64,000 nt of DNA from Tillandsia leiboldiana (GCA_029204045.2 JAQNDB010000088.1:1-64000); one strand, 5' to 3'; counted from the first letter of the stretch, positions 11,812 through 23,256 are shown. Program-made: numbers and translations. Notes: generated by a model not told the origin, from the letters alone.

Positions 11812-11828
11812 TGGTATCAGAGCCTAGG
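11812..11828 (+). other. E2 primer-binding site
   Basis: TGGTATCAGAGCCTAGG, 8 nt after the LTR end; identical over 17 nt to E5 and E7. Confidence 0.93.
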
Positions 11829-11982
11829 TTGTAGGTCATGGAGGACTTAGAAACCCTAGGTTTATGGTTTGACCCTTGGTTGACTTCGTGAGAGTCGTGA
11901 TTTTTAGCGAGAGTCCTGATTGAGTTTTATACCTCTCCCAAGGGACGGGAAGAGAGATTGGCATGTTTATTCTCGTAAGTTA

Positions 11983-12006
11983 TTATGTTGGCTGCAGACA
12001 ACATAA
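11983..12006 (+). other. E2 leader hairpin with palindromic CTGCAG loop
   Basis: Perfect 8-bp stem TTATGTTG / CAACATAA with loop GCTGCAGA, 155 nt downstream of the primer site. It is intact although the element's proteins are destroyed. Confidence 0.75.
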
Positions 12007-12149
12007 CGCTGTGGAACGGGTGACGTGCTTTAGACTTTCGCTGGATTGGGTCGAGCGCTGTTTTGTGTTGTTTGTGGTTTCGTCGTGGCGAGCGGTGTCT
12101 CCCCAACGCTGGGTTTTGACCCGTGTGCATCCTGTCATAACAGTTTAGC

Positions 12150-15100
12150 TTAAGCAGTTGGTTTTGGGCCGGATACCCGGATTGAGGTCAGAGAACTCCG
12201 GACCTAGATGACAGGATTGTCAGAGGCTTATCAGCGACAGAGTGAGCAGCTGGTCTTGGTGACACAGTTGTCGGAGCACTGAGTAACCCCCTCCGTGCCA
12301 ATGTTTAGTGCCGAGGCACCGAGGCAGGGTGGATAGTTGACGGCAGAGGAGCTGTGGGACATGATCGATCTATTGAGCCAGATTTGGCAGATGAACCACC
12401 CCGACTCGTAAGATTGAGTTTGGAGCCTTTGGAGGCAGAGTCGTGGTTGGTGGTGATGGAGTGATTAATTGAGAGCCTCCCTGTGCGAGAGAGTGTATGC
12501 AGTTGTTGAACTGCGTGCTCCAGGTTTCGAGGGACGAGGCGCATAGGATATGTGAGACTGGGAGTGGCTTGCGCCAGGATACCTTTCAGCTTAGTTGGTC
12601 CCTCTGTTATGGATTATTGACGCCTCAATGGAGTAGGCATTGTATATGGAGCTTGGCACTACAGTTCCTTTGGATAGGAATCTGCCGCTAGAGGCGAGTT
12701 CGGGATATTGGCGCTTGGCGCCGGATGATGGAGGACAGATCGGCCGGCAGAGGCATTTCTGATTTCTTTCTCCAGGATAACGAGTTTCCGAGATGCCGGA
12801 GATCGGGCGGACCCCGAAGGCAGCATCAGTATTTATATCAGAGTGGCGCAGCGGTAGCGTGGATTTGTTATCTGCGGAGGACCTTATTCGTCGCCTCAAT
12901 GGGATCAGAGACAGAGGTCGTGCTCCCTGGTGGATAGTCCTGATTTTCAGGCAGATTGAGCGACAACCACTTGCTTTGAGCGCATGAATCTGTGTCGCCC
13001 GGTTGGAGGGCGCCACGGTAGTGGATCGAGTGTCGCAGGTGGGATTTCACCACAGCAGTCGGAGTTAGAGCATGTTTCATCCTTGCCTGGACTAAAGGCA
13101 GATTTGTTACCACGTGCACTAGAGGTACAGGTTCCTTTTTTTGTTGTGCATGTGGAGGAGGTTTTTGGATCATGTCCAGTGCGGCCGAGACCGCGAGTTA
13201 CCGGCAGAATTATTGGAAATTGTAGCAATTCGGTGTTTCGACCCTGTGCTTGAGATTGATTTGCACAATGCCACGGAATGTTTGACTGCAGCGAGAGAGG
13301 ACGTTGATCTTCGGCAAGGTGGACAAGAGAAGGCTTGCTTGTTGAGATTGTTAGAGCACACAGGTTTTAGCGACAGTGTGAGAGATGCTTACGGCGGCAC
13401 CGGGACTCAGGGATATCCTTGTTGCTCATGAGATCCCGGGTGTGATTTCACCTGAGCTGTTGATAATGCCGTCGGTTAGGGGGATAGAGATTGCCTTGGA
13501 CGTGGTTCGGGGAACCACGCCACCCTCGACAGCACCTCATTGGATATCGCCTGTAGAGCTGGGAGAGCTGATGGCGCAGTTGCAGGATTGTAGGGATCGA
13601 GGGGTCTGTTTGACCTGGTGCCACGCCGTTGGTATACGGCGGTGATGCCACGCCGTTGGTAAACGGTGGTGATGCCACAGCGTTGATACACGACTGTGAG
13701 GGTCCTTTTATGGTTCGAGTGTAGACAGGTCCGGGTGGTATCTAGGACCTTTTGATAGAGTTATACTCCGGCTGTTAGTGTATGATGCGAGTACCTACTT
13801 AGAATTAGACAGCCGAGGACTTCGCCTAGATGGCGTTCAGGACATGGTAGGGGCATTATGGGTTTATAGCGAGGCCCAATGGAATGACGAATGCCCTGTT
13901 GACTTTAAGGTCTGAGGAATTGTATGTCCTAGTTGTGCTGGGACGGACTGGGAGTAGTGTTTCCCGAGGATATTTCGATTTACTCCCAAAGCGACTGGGA
14001 GCACGAGGAGCACTTGTGGATGTACTACCATGCATGTGTGGATGAAGCTGTATGCCAAGTTATTGAGGTACAAGTTTTTGCTCCAAGTGCATGCCTTCTT
14101 GAGTCACCTTATTCTAACCTTTGGAGCGGCGGTGGAATCCGCCCAAATGGATGTTATCCGAGTTTAGCTGAAACCGACATTTATCCTTGAGGTGAGGAGC
14201 TTCTTAGACTTAGCAGTGCCGGAAGAGCATGGCCAATGGATAATGAGACTGATGCCAGCGCCAATGCTAGTGTTTCCAGTGTTGGGAGATGGATTTGTGT
14301 GTTTTAGTGATGCCTCCCATTGTGGCTGTAGAGTTACCGTGGGTTGATTTTCGGTCCACACTTCATTAGTCCAACCTTATGAGTGTTGTGGCAGGACGAA
14401 CCGCTGTTTTGCAGGCAGCTTGGATCCCACAGTTGAGCATTTCAGTACGCCTTTTATTCCCAGCTTTGATTGATATACCTGGGCGTAGGCCATGCCTGCT
14501 TGGCTATCGGTGTTGATTACTCAGCATTTCCGTTCTATACCATATGATAGATTAAGATTTCAGCTTCAGTTTACGGTTTTTTACCATGCAGCACCAGTGG
14601 AGCCTACAGCTTTCAGCATCTTGGGTGGGATTTACGCGGATTGTCGTTGCTGGTTCAGATTTTTGACCGCGAGTTTGGGCCTCAGCATTATGATCGCCTT
14701 TTTAGCCAGTTTTCAGTCCCGTTCACTGACGGTTTGGTCCCCGTCAGGATGTCCTTATTAGTTGAGAGATCGGCTTCGACCCGTGGGTCTGTTGGGGTTA
14801 TGTTGGCATGTTGAGTGACCAACTGTGGCATGAGATTGTGTCTCTTGAGGATCCCTTTTGAGGATAGCCCGTGGTTGAGTAGGCCACTCGGGTGATTTTG
14901 GATCGGGAAGTAACCGAGTGAAGACCCCAGCTTATTGGATTCTTTTCTTCATAGGATGAATTTGTGCGTGTGCTTCGAGTCGCCTTGTTGAGATTGACAC
15001 CAGGATGTGGTTTGGTGCGTGTTGCACGGATGGTCATTCTGTTTCCCCCAGCTCTGGATGGAGCCTCAGTGTTGTTTCACGTCTCAGCTCAGGAGTGTTT

Positions 15101-15340
15101 TGCTTTTGGATCCCTCGCCCGTGATTGACTTGCCCATTTGAGATCTGTGATTGTTGGAGTACGAGGGACGCCGGTTGCGATTTCTGGCTCGAGAGATGAG
15201 AGAATTGCACATCGGGCCATGCCGTACTTGTTGTTGTTGTTGGTGGGGAGTAATCACGGGGAGTGAGTGGTGTTTCGGGAGCTGGAGGCGTTATTGATGG
15301 ATACCTACCCGTGGTATTTGTAACTCTCGGTGGATTGAGC
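12150..15340 (+). pseudogene. E2 eroded gag-pol relic
   Basis: No frame exceeds about 100 codons, but pieces align in order with E1/E3 Pol. The pre-RT linker is at 13385-13600 (VAHEIPGVISPELLIMPS; SPVELGELMAQLQD). An RT active-site block is at about 13960 (VVFPEDISIYSQSDWEHEEH, with FPED in place of FIDD). RNase H is near 14285 (VCFSDASHCG). A chromodomain-like end is at 15060-15325 (LRFLAREMRELH). Gag-like fragments precede. The region is shorter than in E1 and shares its odd text with E5, so it was already defective when it moved. It cannot encode RT or integrase. Confidence 0.8.
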
Positions 15341-15365
15341 TAGTTTCGAGGACGAAACCTTCTTT

Positions 15366-15377
15366 AGTGGGGGAGGA
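15366..15377 (+). other. E2 polypurine tract
   Basis: AGTGGGGGAGGA directly before the 3' LTR start. The inverted repeat GTTTCG-AGGA-CGAAAC lies about 15 nt upstream. Confidence 0.88.
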
Positions 15378-15865
15378 TGTGAGGACCCGGATCACCACGA
15401 CGAGATTACTGGTTGACCAGCAGCTCCTGGAGGCTTATGGTGAGTGTCAGTGGTATTTGTGCACCAATTGGACACAAGTGATGGGCTCAGTGTGTTAAAT
15501 GGATCACGTGGGTGATCGGTGGACTCCGTCGGAGCTCCAGAAGTGGTTTCGCGCACCATGGATATTAAAATTGGGCTCAGCGCGAAGTTTGGATCAAGGA
15601 ACATCTTCCCGAACGCCTTCGGCAATCTTTAGAGTTGGAATTTGGCAAAATGGACTTCGGATTTGGATTCAGCGCGCGAAAACGATGAAAATGGACTATT
15701 CACTTGCTTTTTCCGGAGTCCGGATGATTCGGCACATTTTTCGAGGCAAGGTTACTGTTCCGGCACCGGCGGCGGCGGCGTGCGGCGGCGGGCAGCGGCG
15801 GAGCGCGGCGGAGCAGGCTGGGGCGGGTGCGCGGTCCACCGCGGAGGCGTGCACCGGTCGCGGGC

Positions 15866-16122
15866 CACGTGGCGGCTCCCGGTTGGGCCGGCGCAGCGGG
15901 CGCGGTCCACGGGAAAGGCGGGTGTACGGTGGACCGGTGGGGGGACACGTGGCGCACACCGGTTGGCCGGTCCACGTGCACTCGGTCCACGGTGCAGCTG
16001 CGGACGCCTCGGGAAGCGTGCGTGCAGAGGCGCAGGCGGCGGGCGCAGAGCGCACGTGGGCGCGTTGACGCGCTGTTCCCGCGCGTGGGCAGCCACGTGT
16101 CGGCGTCTGGGGGCGCCACGTG
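15866..16122 (+). promoter_or_regulatory. Cluster of six CACGTG (G-box/ABRE-like) sites in E2 U3
   Basis: CACGTG occurs at 15866, 15946, 15973, 16053, 16094 and 16117, within 260 bp ending about 180 bp before the TATA box. Such boxes bind plant bZIP/bHLH factors; a role here is inferred. Confidence 0.6.
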
Positions 16123-16304
16123 TCGCGCTGTGAGCGGCGGGAGTTGCTGTCGCCTGTTTGGCGGGCGACGTGGAGGCCCAGCTGAGTTCCGGGCTGCTAC
16201 AGTGCTCGCCCATGGGAGATTCGGGCTGCTACAGTACGCGCCCGAAAGTCCGATGCGCCCGGAAAATGGGACTTGTTCGGTATTTCGTGATTTGTTTTTG
16301 GAGC

Positions 16305-16313
16305 CTATAAAAG
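16305..16313 (+). promoter_or_regulatory. E2 3' LTR TATA box
   Basis: CTATAAAAG after the GC-rich U3, followed by a pyrimidine-rich stretch typical of plant start regions. Confidence 0.7.
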
Positions 16314-18746
16314 CGACCCGAGCTTCCTTCTTTCCCCTTTTTCCAGCTTTTCCGAGCCTCCTCTCGCCATGGTGCCTTCAGCAAAGATGATCCACGAGCT
16401 TGGCTGCATCCTTCTGCAAAGTTTTGAGATTTTTGGTGGCACGCTTATCAAGGTTTCCATTTTTATGGCGCGGCGCGACGCTCGTACTTTTGGGTTCCCC
16501 TTCGTCGTGTTTCGGTGCGCGAGCTCCCCCGGCCTACTCCGACCACCTTTTCGAGTGATTTCTTCGCCGATGGATCCATGACGGACAGATCTACGATCTT
16601 GGTATTTTCAACTTTCCCTCATTTTGCGCTTTTCGAGGTGTTTGTTCGAGCTTATTGTGACCCCATTTCTGTGAAGGAGATTTGGACAGCGGCATGGTCT
16701 TTCGGCGTTATCTCCGCAACCGGGCATCATTTGACGACGTGCTTATACACTTTTTTCATCTACTCGACGCAAGGAATATCAGAGTATTTTTCTTGGATTT
16801 TTCTGAGTTTTGCCCGAAGGTATATGTTCTTCCCCTTGTCTATAAATGGAATTACAGTTATGTTGCTGTGTGGTTTTGCGAACCTGTACTGTGGAATTTG
16901 TAACTCGGCCTACGGGGCTCGGAATTGGACGTGCAGGTACTCGTTTCGAAGGTATCGACGCGAGGATTGCTGTGATATTTTTATTGGATTTTTCTGGGCA
17001 CTTTCTGCAGGTGAAAACTGCACGTCTTCGGGACTGTTTTCTGATGTTGTATATGTGGATTATTTTTGGAATAAAAGTGTAATGATGGACCTTAATTGTT
17101 GTACTCAGGGGTGTTTTTAGTTGTTTGGAGCCAAGGCTGCGCGACATGTACCGAGGGTGTAATTTTGGCAGATTTTGGACTGTGAGCGTCTACCCACTTC
17201 ACCGACTTCAGGTTTGCCTTGGTTTAAGCGCTTCAGGTGGGTAAACTAGTACTTGCAACTGTTAGAGGGAATAACAGAGTTTATATGCATGTTATGCCTT
17301 ATGGGAGATGTAATAGTGGATGTTCATGTATGGTTAAGATGAGCTTACCTATGGGAATGTCACCCTCTATGATTGATAGCATGCCTAATTTAATGTGCAA
17401 CCGTTATGAGCAAGAGGTAAGCATGGAACGGCCTATATCATGTGGATTGATGTTTTCCTGATAATTGTACATGCTTGTTGAACTAGAGACTTAGCATGCG
17501 ATAGACAGATTATATTTATCCCACACTAGATGATATAGAGATCATACATGTTTATTCAGTGGCCTATTGATGCGAGATTGGCATATCATAGTGGGAATAT
17601 TGTAGTATGCTTTGCTACCATATGTTTTACTCTCTTTTATTGTTTCCAAGGACAAAAGCATGCTTGAATGGACTTGTAGTTAGGCCATCTTTTACTGCTG
17701 CACTACTTTTTGGAACTTGACTTAGGAGAAACCATGCTTTTTCTTTCTCCTTCTTTGTTAGTCAGGTGGTCTGTATTGCTCGGGTGCGAGCAGGGGTCTG
17801 GGGTAGTGTAGCGGGGACATTGGTGTCTGGGATGGGTTGTGCTGGATTGCGGTTGGCAGGGTTTTGCGGTGACCGTGGACTTGGGCGGTTGACCGGATAT
17901 TTATTTATGCATCAGATTGGGTATCAGATTTCTCTAGTGGACGGGGTTCCCACTATTTGAGTATTTTTGCATCTGATTGAGGACGAGGGTCTTCTTTAGT
18001 GGTTGGGCTTTCCCACTTTGATCATAGTCATGATCTAGTCCTGCTATATAGAGATACTGGTGATATTGATGACAGAGATATTTTACTCGTGTGGGTCGCT
18101 CCCCTCGAGTGCCGCTCCGGAGTAGGCTTTAGACCGTGTTGGGTTCCGGTCAGACCGTGTTGGGTTCCGGTCATTTGGACAGTGGAGATACTGAGTTCGG
18201 GAGATTGGTGACAGAGCAGGCAGTACCGGGTTTTATACCGGTTCATTCGATTGGGTTTATTGCGGTCAAATACTTTTATTGTTACACTCGTGCCTGGGGG
18301 CCGAGTGCAGACTGGTAGTTGAGTTTAGATCAGTGCTAGTATTATTGAGAGCCATTTGGTTGACGGTGGTCCCGTGTCGTTGAGAGTACTTTGACCGCTG
18401 TGTGAGAGGTTGAGCATCATGATTCTATCCGTTCTGAGAGGGAGCGTGGATTTTGACTATAGCCTGCATGAGCCACTACTCGATAGCGAGTTAGTCCGCT
18501 TGGACGCCCTACGTAATTCCTGTCCGTCAGCGGGAGGTGGTTGTAGGTGGGCGCAGGTTTGACTGGACCAGATGTGGCAGTCAGCTCGATTGGGTCGATT
18601 TGTGCACTCCGTGTGCTAGTGGTTGCATACCACTGTTTGGTTCTCCCCTTTTGGCCTTTAGATAGGGGCATGGTAGCTGTTGAGAGTCTCCAGCTTACTC
18701 ATTTCAGTCTTATGACTTGGGTTAGTTTATGTCTCTTGAGGACTTG

Positions 18747-18813
18747 GTGGGCAGACCGTCAGGTCTGGCGGTGGTACCCACTGAGAACTCCCTTTTTGGT
18801 GTAGTTCTCACAC
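18747..18813 (+). other. E2 3' LTR conserved double hairpin
   Basis: Same structure as at 11211-11280, about 530 nt before the LTR end. Confidence 0.65.
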
Positions 18814-19342
18814 CCTTTGGGGGTCTCCCCCCCCCCCCCCCCCCCCCCTTTTTCCTTCCTCTCCTTTGTTTTGCAGAGTCTTAGCGGGTGATGCTGATTC
18901 TGCAGTTGTTGATCGAGGCGAGGGAGTCGCGAGCTAGATCCCTACCCGTCGTTGGAGAGTAGCGGTATCCCCTACAGAGGAGATCTTCAGTAGTTTAGTT
19001 GTTTTGTTTTCCTCTTTTGAGAGGCTGTTGTAGTGAGGATATTTTATGTATTGAGAGACTGTACACTGTTGTATTTATTGGAGTTACCTCCCGGTTGGGT
19101 TCAGAGCTTGTATTTGAGGATATTGTTTTATTATTATTTTGGGAGGCGGACAGTGTTGTTTTATTTCCAGTTGTACAGTGATTGATTTTGGTTATACAGC
19201 AGATTTTTTTTATTTATAGCTCTGATATCTGTTTAGCTATAGTACTTTTCTTGCAGGTTGGACGCTTCGCCTATGCGGATTTGGCATAGGTGGCGGATCT
19301 GTTGGCGGGCCCGGGTGGCAGTTTCGATCCCGGGGCGTGACA

Positions 19343-21622
19343 TTGGTTCAGACCCTAAACCTCCGAACCTACCGGGAGGTTGTGGACCGTGCCTTGATAG
19401 TGGAGAAAGGCACGGAGATTGCTAAGGAAGAGAGAGAAGCTCTTGATAGGACGCGAGGCAAGAGGTCGGCGACCGAGGGCGCAAGTCATAAGCCCTATTC
19501 GAAGAAACCGCCGAAGCACCCGAGGAGCCAGCCTGGAGGATGCCGCTCATCTTCACACCGGGGAGGACCAGACCGCCGGCGGCCGCCGCGTTGCGTGATT
19601 TGTGGTGGACCCCATGTGTCGCCGCAATGCCCGCAGCGTGGAGGCAAGTGCTATCTTTGTGGCCAGGAGGGCCACTTTCGATCAGAGTGCCCGCGAGGCT
19701 CGACACCGACACCTTCACCAGCATCGGCACCAGTTATTCAAGGACTGGTGACCCCACCCACCTACTCTCAGTCAGGACGACCACCGGCGTCGCGACAGTA
19801 CGAGGGGCCACGGCAGGCTCCGAGCGGGCGCATGTATGCGGCCCAAACCGAGGAGGCTTCAGCGGCAGAGGATGTCGTTGCAGGTATTATTTTGATTCAT
19901 AACATTCGAGTTAAAGCTTTATTTGACACTGGTGCATCTCATTCATTCATTGACCGGCTGTTTGCTGAGTTGCATGGCATTGAGTTAGTTCCTACACTGC
20001 ATCCGGGACGAGTCTTAGTTCCCGATCATACTTTGGAGATTCGGGAGTTTTCCCCTAGTTGTCCTATTAGGATTGGGGATTGGATTTTGCCGGCAGATTT
20101 GTTGGCCCTCCATCGACTTGGAGAATTCGATGTGGTATTGGGCATGGACTGGCTCACAAGATATCATGCTACCATTGATTGTGAGAATCGATTCGTGATG
20201 TTTCAAGAACCGGGACAAGAGGAAATTGTCTTTAGAGGCTGCAAAAGTTCGCTGTTTGCGATGACTATCTCTTCCACCAGGGCAAAACAGTTGATTAGGA
20301 GTGGATGTGTCGCCTACCTGGCTACCGTTGTGGATAGGAGCTGTGAGACTCCGAGAGTGGAGGATATCCCAGTTGTGCGAGAGTTTGCTGATGTGTTCCC
20401 GGCAGAGCTACCGGGGATGCCTCCGGATAGAGAGATCGAGTTTGTGGTGGATCTGATCCCTGGAACTACCCCAATCTCGAAAGCACTATATAGGATGGCA
20501 CCGGCAGAGTTAAAAGAGCTCAAGGCACAGCTTCAAGACTTGTTGGAAAAAGGCTTCATCCGACCGAGTGTTTCACCTTGGGGAGCACCAGTTTTGTTCG
20601 TCAAGAAAAAGGATGGATCGCTTCGCCTTTGCGTGGACTATCGTGAGCTTAACAAAGTCACAATCAAGAATAAGTATCCATTGCCGAGGATTGATGATTT
20701 GTTTGATCAACTCCAAGGATCAAGAGTGTATTCGAAGATTGACCTTCAGTCTGGATACCACCAACTCAAGATCAAGCCCGAGGATGTTCCTAGGACGGCT
20801 TTTAGGACACGGTATGGACACTATGAGTTTACTGTTATGCCGTTTGGGCTCACTAATGCCCCGGCAGCTTTTATGGATTTGATGAACCATGTCTTCAAGC
20901 CCTTTTTGGATAGATTCGTCGTGGTGTTTATCGACGACATTTTGGTGTACTCTCGAAGTGATGAAGAACATGAGGATCACTTGCGGCAAGTGTTGCAATT
21001 ACTTCGAGAGAAAGAGCTCTACGCCAAGCTGAAGAAATGTGAGTTTTGGCTGCGAGAGGTAGCGTTCTTGGGTCATGTAATATCAGATAAAGGAATAGCT
21101 GTGGACCCCAAGAAAATTGAAGCAATTAAGGATTGGCCTAGACCGACGAACATCACCGAGATCCGGAGTTTTATCGGTCTGGCCGGCTACTATCGGCGTT
21201 TTGTTGAGGGATTTGCAAGGTTATCTACTCCCCTCACACGACTAACACATAAAGGCACCAAGTTTATTTGGAATGATGCGTGTGAGAGAAGCTTCATGGA
21301 ATTGAAGGAACGGTTGACAACCGCCCCGATCTTGGCTTTGCCTACTGCAGGAGCGGGATACGTGATCTACAGTGATGCTTCTTTGAGTGGGTTAGGGTGT
21401 GTTTTGATGCAAAACGAGAAGGTTATTGCTTATGCCTCTCGTCAATTAAAGGATTACGAGAAAAACTATCCCACTCATGATTTGGAATTAGCCGCCGTGG
21501 TATTTGCATTGAAGCTGTGGCGACACTACTTATACGGTGAGCATTGTGAGGTATATACTGATCATAAGAGTCTAAAGTACCTCTTTACTCAGAAGGAGTT
21601 GAATCTTAGGCAGTGCAGATGA
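19343..21622 (+). pseudogene. E3 partial Gag - protease - RT - RNase H
   Basis: Open for about 760 codons but lacks the Gag N-terminus because E2 interrupts it. In order: end of Gag core (TYREVVDRALIVEKG), CCHC knuckle CYLCGQEGHFRSEC (about 19645-19690), protease LFDTGASHSFID (about 19920), RT with CVDYRELNKV and catalytic FIDDILVYSRS (20927 onward), and RNase H with YSDASLSGLG and YTDHKSLKYLFTQ. It ends at TGA 21620-21622 where E1 has Trp (RQRRWLELL), a TGG-to-TGA change. The downstream frame is unchanged. Confidence 0.93.
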
Positions 21623-22980
21623 TTGGAGCTGCTTAAGGATTATGATTTGACTATTCTCTACCATCCTGGGAAAGCAAATGTAGTGGCAGATGCTCTAAGT
21701 CGCAAATCGATGGAGAACTTAGCGATGTTGATCACTTACCAACAACCATTACTTCAAGATATGAGACGGTTGGAGTTGGAGGTTGTGGCACCCGAGACAC
21801 CCAAGAGATTGATGGCATTGGTGTTGCAACCGACTCTTATGGAAAGGATCAAGATGAAACAAGTCCAAGATCCTAGTTTGGAAAAGATTCGGGCTACACT
21901 TGTGGATGGCCGAGCAGGTGAGTTTCATGTGGACGATCATGGCCTACTTCGTTTTCGAAGTCGACTTTATGTACCGGCGGATTTGGAGATCAAAGAAGAG
22001 ATCCTGAAGGAAGCACACCGAGCACCTTTTTCTTTTCACCCAGGTGGCACCAAAATGTACAAGGACTTAAGGTTGCTTTATTGGTGGCCCGGCATGAAGA
22101 AAGATGTTGGAAAATTTGTGGCTCAATGCTTGACATGTCAACAAGTGAAAGCCGAGCACCGACTTCCCGAAGGCAAGTTGCAGAGCTTACCCATTCCCGT
22201 GTGGAAGTGGAAGAGGATCACCATGGATTTTGTTGTTGGATTGCCTCGCTCTCAGGCTGGGCATGATGCTATTTGGGTGATCGTGAATAGGTTAACCAAA
22301 TCTGCTCATTTTATCCCTATCCAAACTACTTGGTCTAGAGAGAAGCTTGCACAAATTTACCTTGATGAGATTGTGCGATTACATGGAGTGCCTGTTTCTA
22401 TAGTTTCCGATCGAGATCCAAGATTTGCATCTCATTTTTGGAGGAGCCTTCACGAGGCCCTAGGCACGCAGCTGGATTTCAGTACAGCTTTCCACCCCCA
22501 GAGTGATAGGCAGTCCGAGCGAACCATACAAATCTTGGAGGACATGCTCAGAGCATGTGTTTTGGATTATCAGAGTGGTTGGCATCAATATCTACCGATG
22601 GCTGAGTTTGCCTATAACAATAGTTATCAAGCAAGTATCAAGATGGCGCCATTCGAGGCTCTTTATGGAAGAAAGTGCCGATCACCTCTTCATTGGAGCG
22701 AGGTGGGAGAACGATTGATTCTAGGCCCCGATGTACTTCAAGAGGCCGAAGACAAGGTTCGACTAGCTCGGGAACGTTTGATTTCAGCTCAGAGTCGACA
22801 AAAGAGTTATGCAGATAAGCGTCGGCGCGATTTGGAATTTCAAGTTGGAGACCATGCCTTCCTAAAAGTATCGCCGACTAGAGGAGTCAAGAGATTTGGC
22901 ATCCGAGGGAAGCTAAGTCCCCGATTTATTGGACCTTTTGAAATTTTGGAGCATATCGGCCCGCTCTACCGCCTAACCTA
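21623..22980 (+). pseudogene. E3 RNase H end and integrase
   Basis: Same frame as the upstream part, after the TGA. It carries the connection region (YHPGKANVVADALSR), the integrase HHCC zinc region (HPGGTKMY; CLTCQQVKAEH) and the catalytic core: Asp in MDFVVGLPR, Asp in SDRDPRF and Glu in QSERT. Two unusual changes are VNRLTK for the usual VDRLTK and SDRQSE for the usual TDGQSE. GPFEILEHIGPLYRL marks the integrase C-terminus, after which a frameshift near 22980 moves the chromodomain into another frame. Confidence 0.92.
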
Positions 22981-23256
22981 TCGGGAGTGCACAATGTGTT
23001 CCATGTTTCGACGCTCCGAAAGTATGTCTTTGATCCATCTCATGTGGTGGACTTCGCCCCGTTGGAACTACACGAGGATTTGAGCTTTGAGGAGCAACCG
23101 GTGAGGATTTTGGCTGGTGAGGTGAAGAAGCTTCGGAATTGCGAGATACCTTATGTGAAGGTACTTTGGAGCAATCACGAGGATCGCGAGGCTACATGGG
23201 AACTGGAGAGCGCGCTGCAGGAGAGTTTCCCTCATCTTTTTCAGCCGGAGACTTGA
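22981..23256 (+). pseudogene. E3 Pol C-terminus with chromodomain
   Basis: After the frameshift the frame reads VHNVFHVSTLRKYV, then a chromodomain-like block (PVRILAGEVKKLRN, VKVLWSNHEDREATWELE) and ends FPHLFQPET with TGA at 23254. This matches the C-terminal chromodomain of Tekay/Del-type elements. The open frame has Met at 22987, which is only the first Met after the shift. Confidence 0.88.

Larger units (their letters stand above)
10531..19342 (+). mobile_element. E2: non-autonomous Ty3/gypsy element with eroded gag-pol
   Basis: The visible part is the 3' portion of the 5' LTR (cut by E1), a primer site, a 3.57-kb internal region with no long frame, a polypurine tract and a full 3' LTR. 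The overlapping parts of its LTRs differ at only about nine substitutions plus a poly-C length change over 1.27 kb, so it inserted recently, yet its coding region is ruined. It inserted into E3 gag; the TSD candidate is 19343-19347 (TTGGT), the partner being outside the window. Confidence 0.9.
15378..19342 (+). repeat. E2 3' LTR, complete, 3965 bp
   Basis: Starts TGTGAGGACCC and ends GGGGCGTGACA. A GC-rich U3 with six CACGTG boxes precedes a TATA box at 16305-16313. Then come splice-donor-like motifs (17006-17017; CAGGTGGGT 17234-17242), an AT-rich stretch (17250-17760), the CTCGAG motif (18093-18125), the GAGAGCCATTT hairpin (18349-18377), the double hairpin (18747-18813), a 22-C run (18827-18848; 18 C in the 5' LTR) and terminal hairpins. 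No gene is inside; short frames are chance. Confidence 0.95.

Noticed and set aside
11812..11828. tRNA gene fragment
   Set aside because: Only the 12-nt initiator-tRNA complement plus CTAGG is present, at the LTR junction; it is a primer-binding site.
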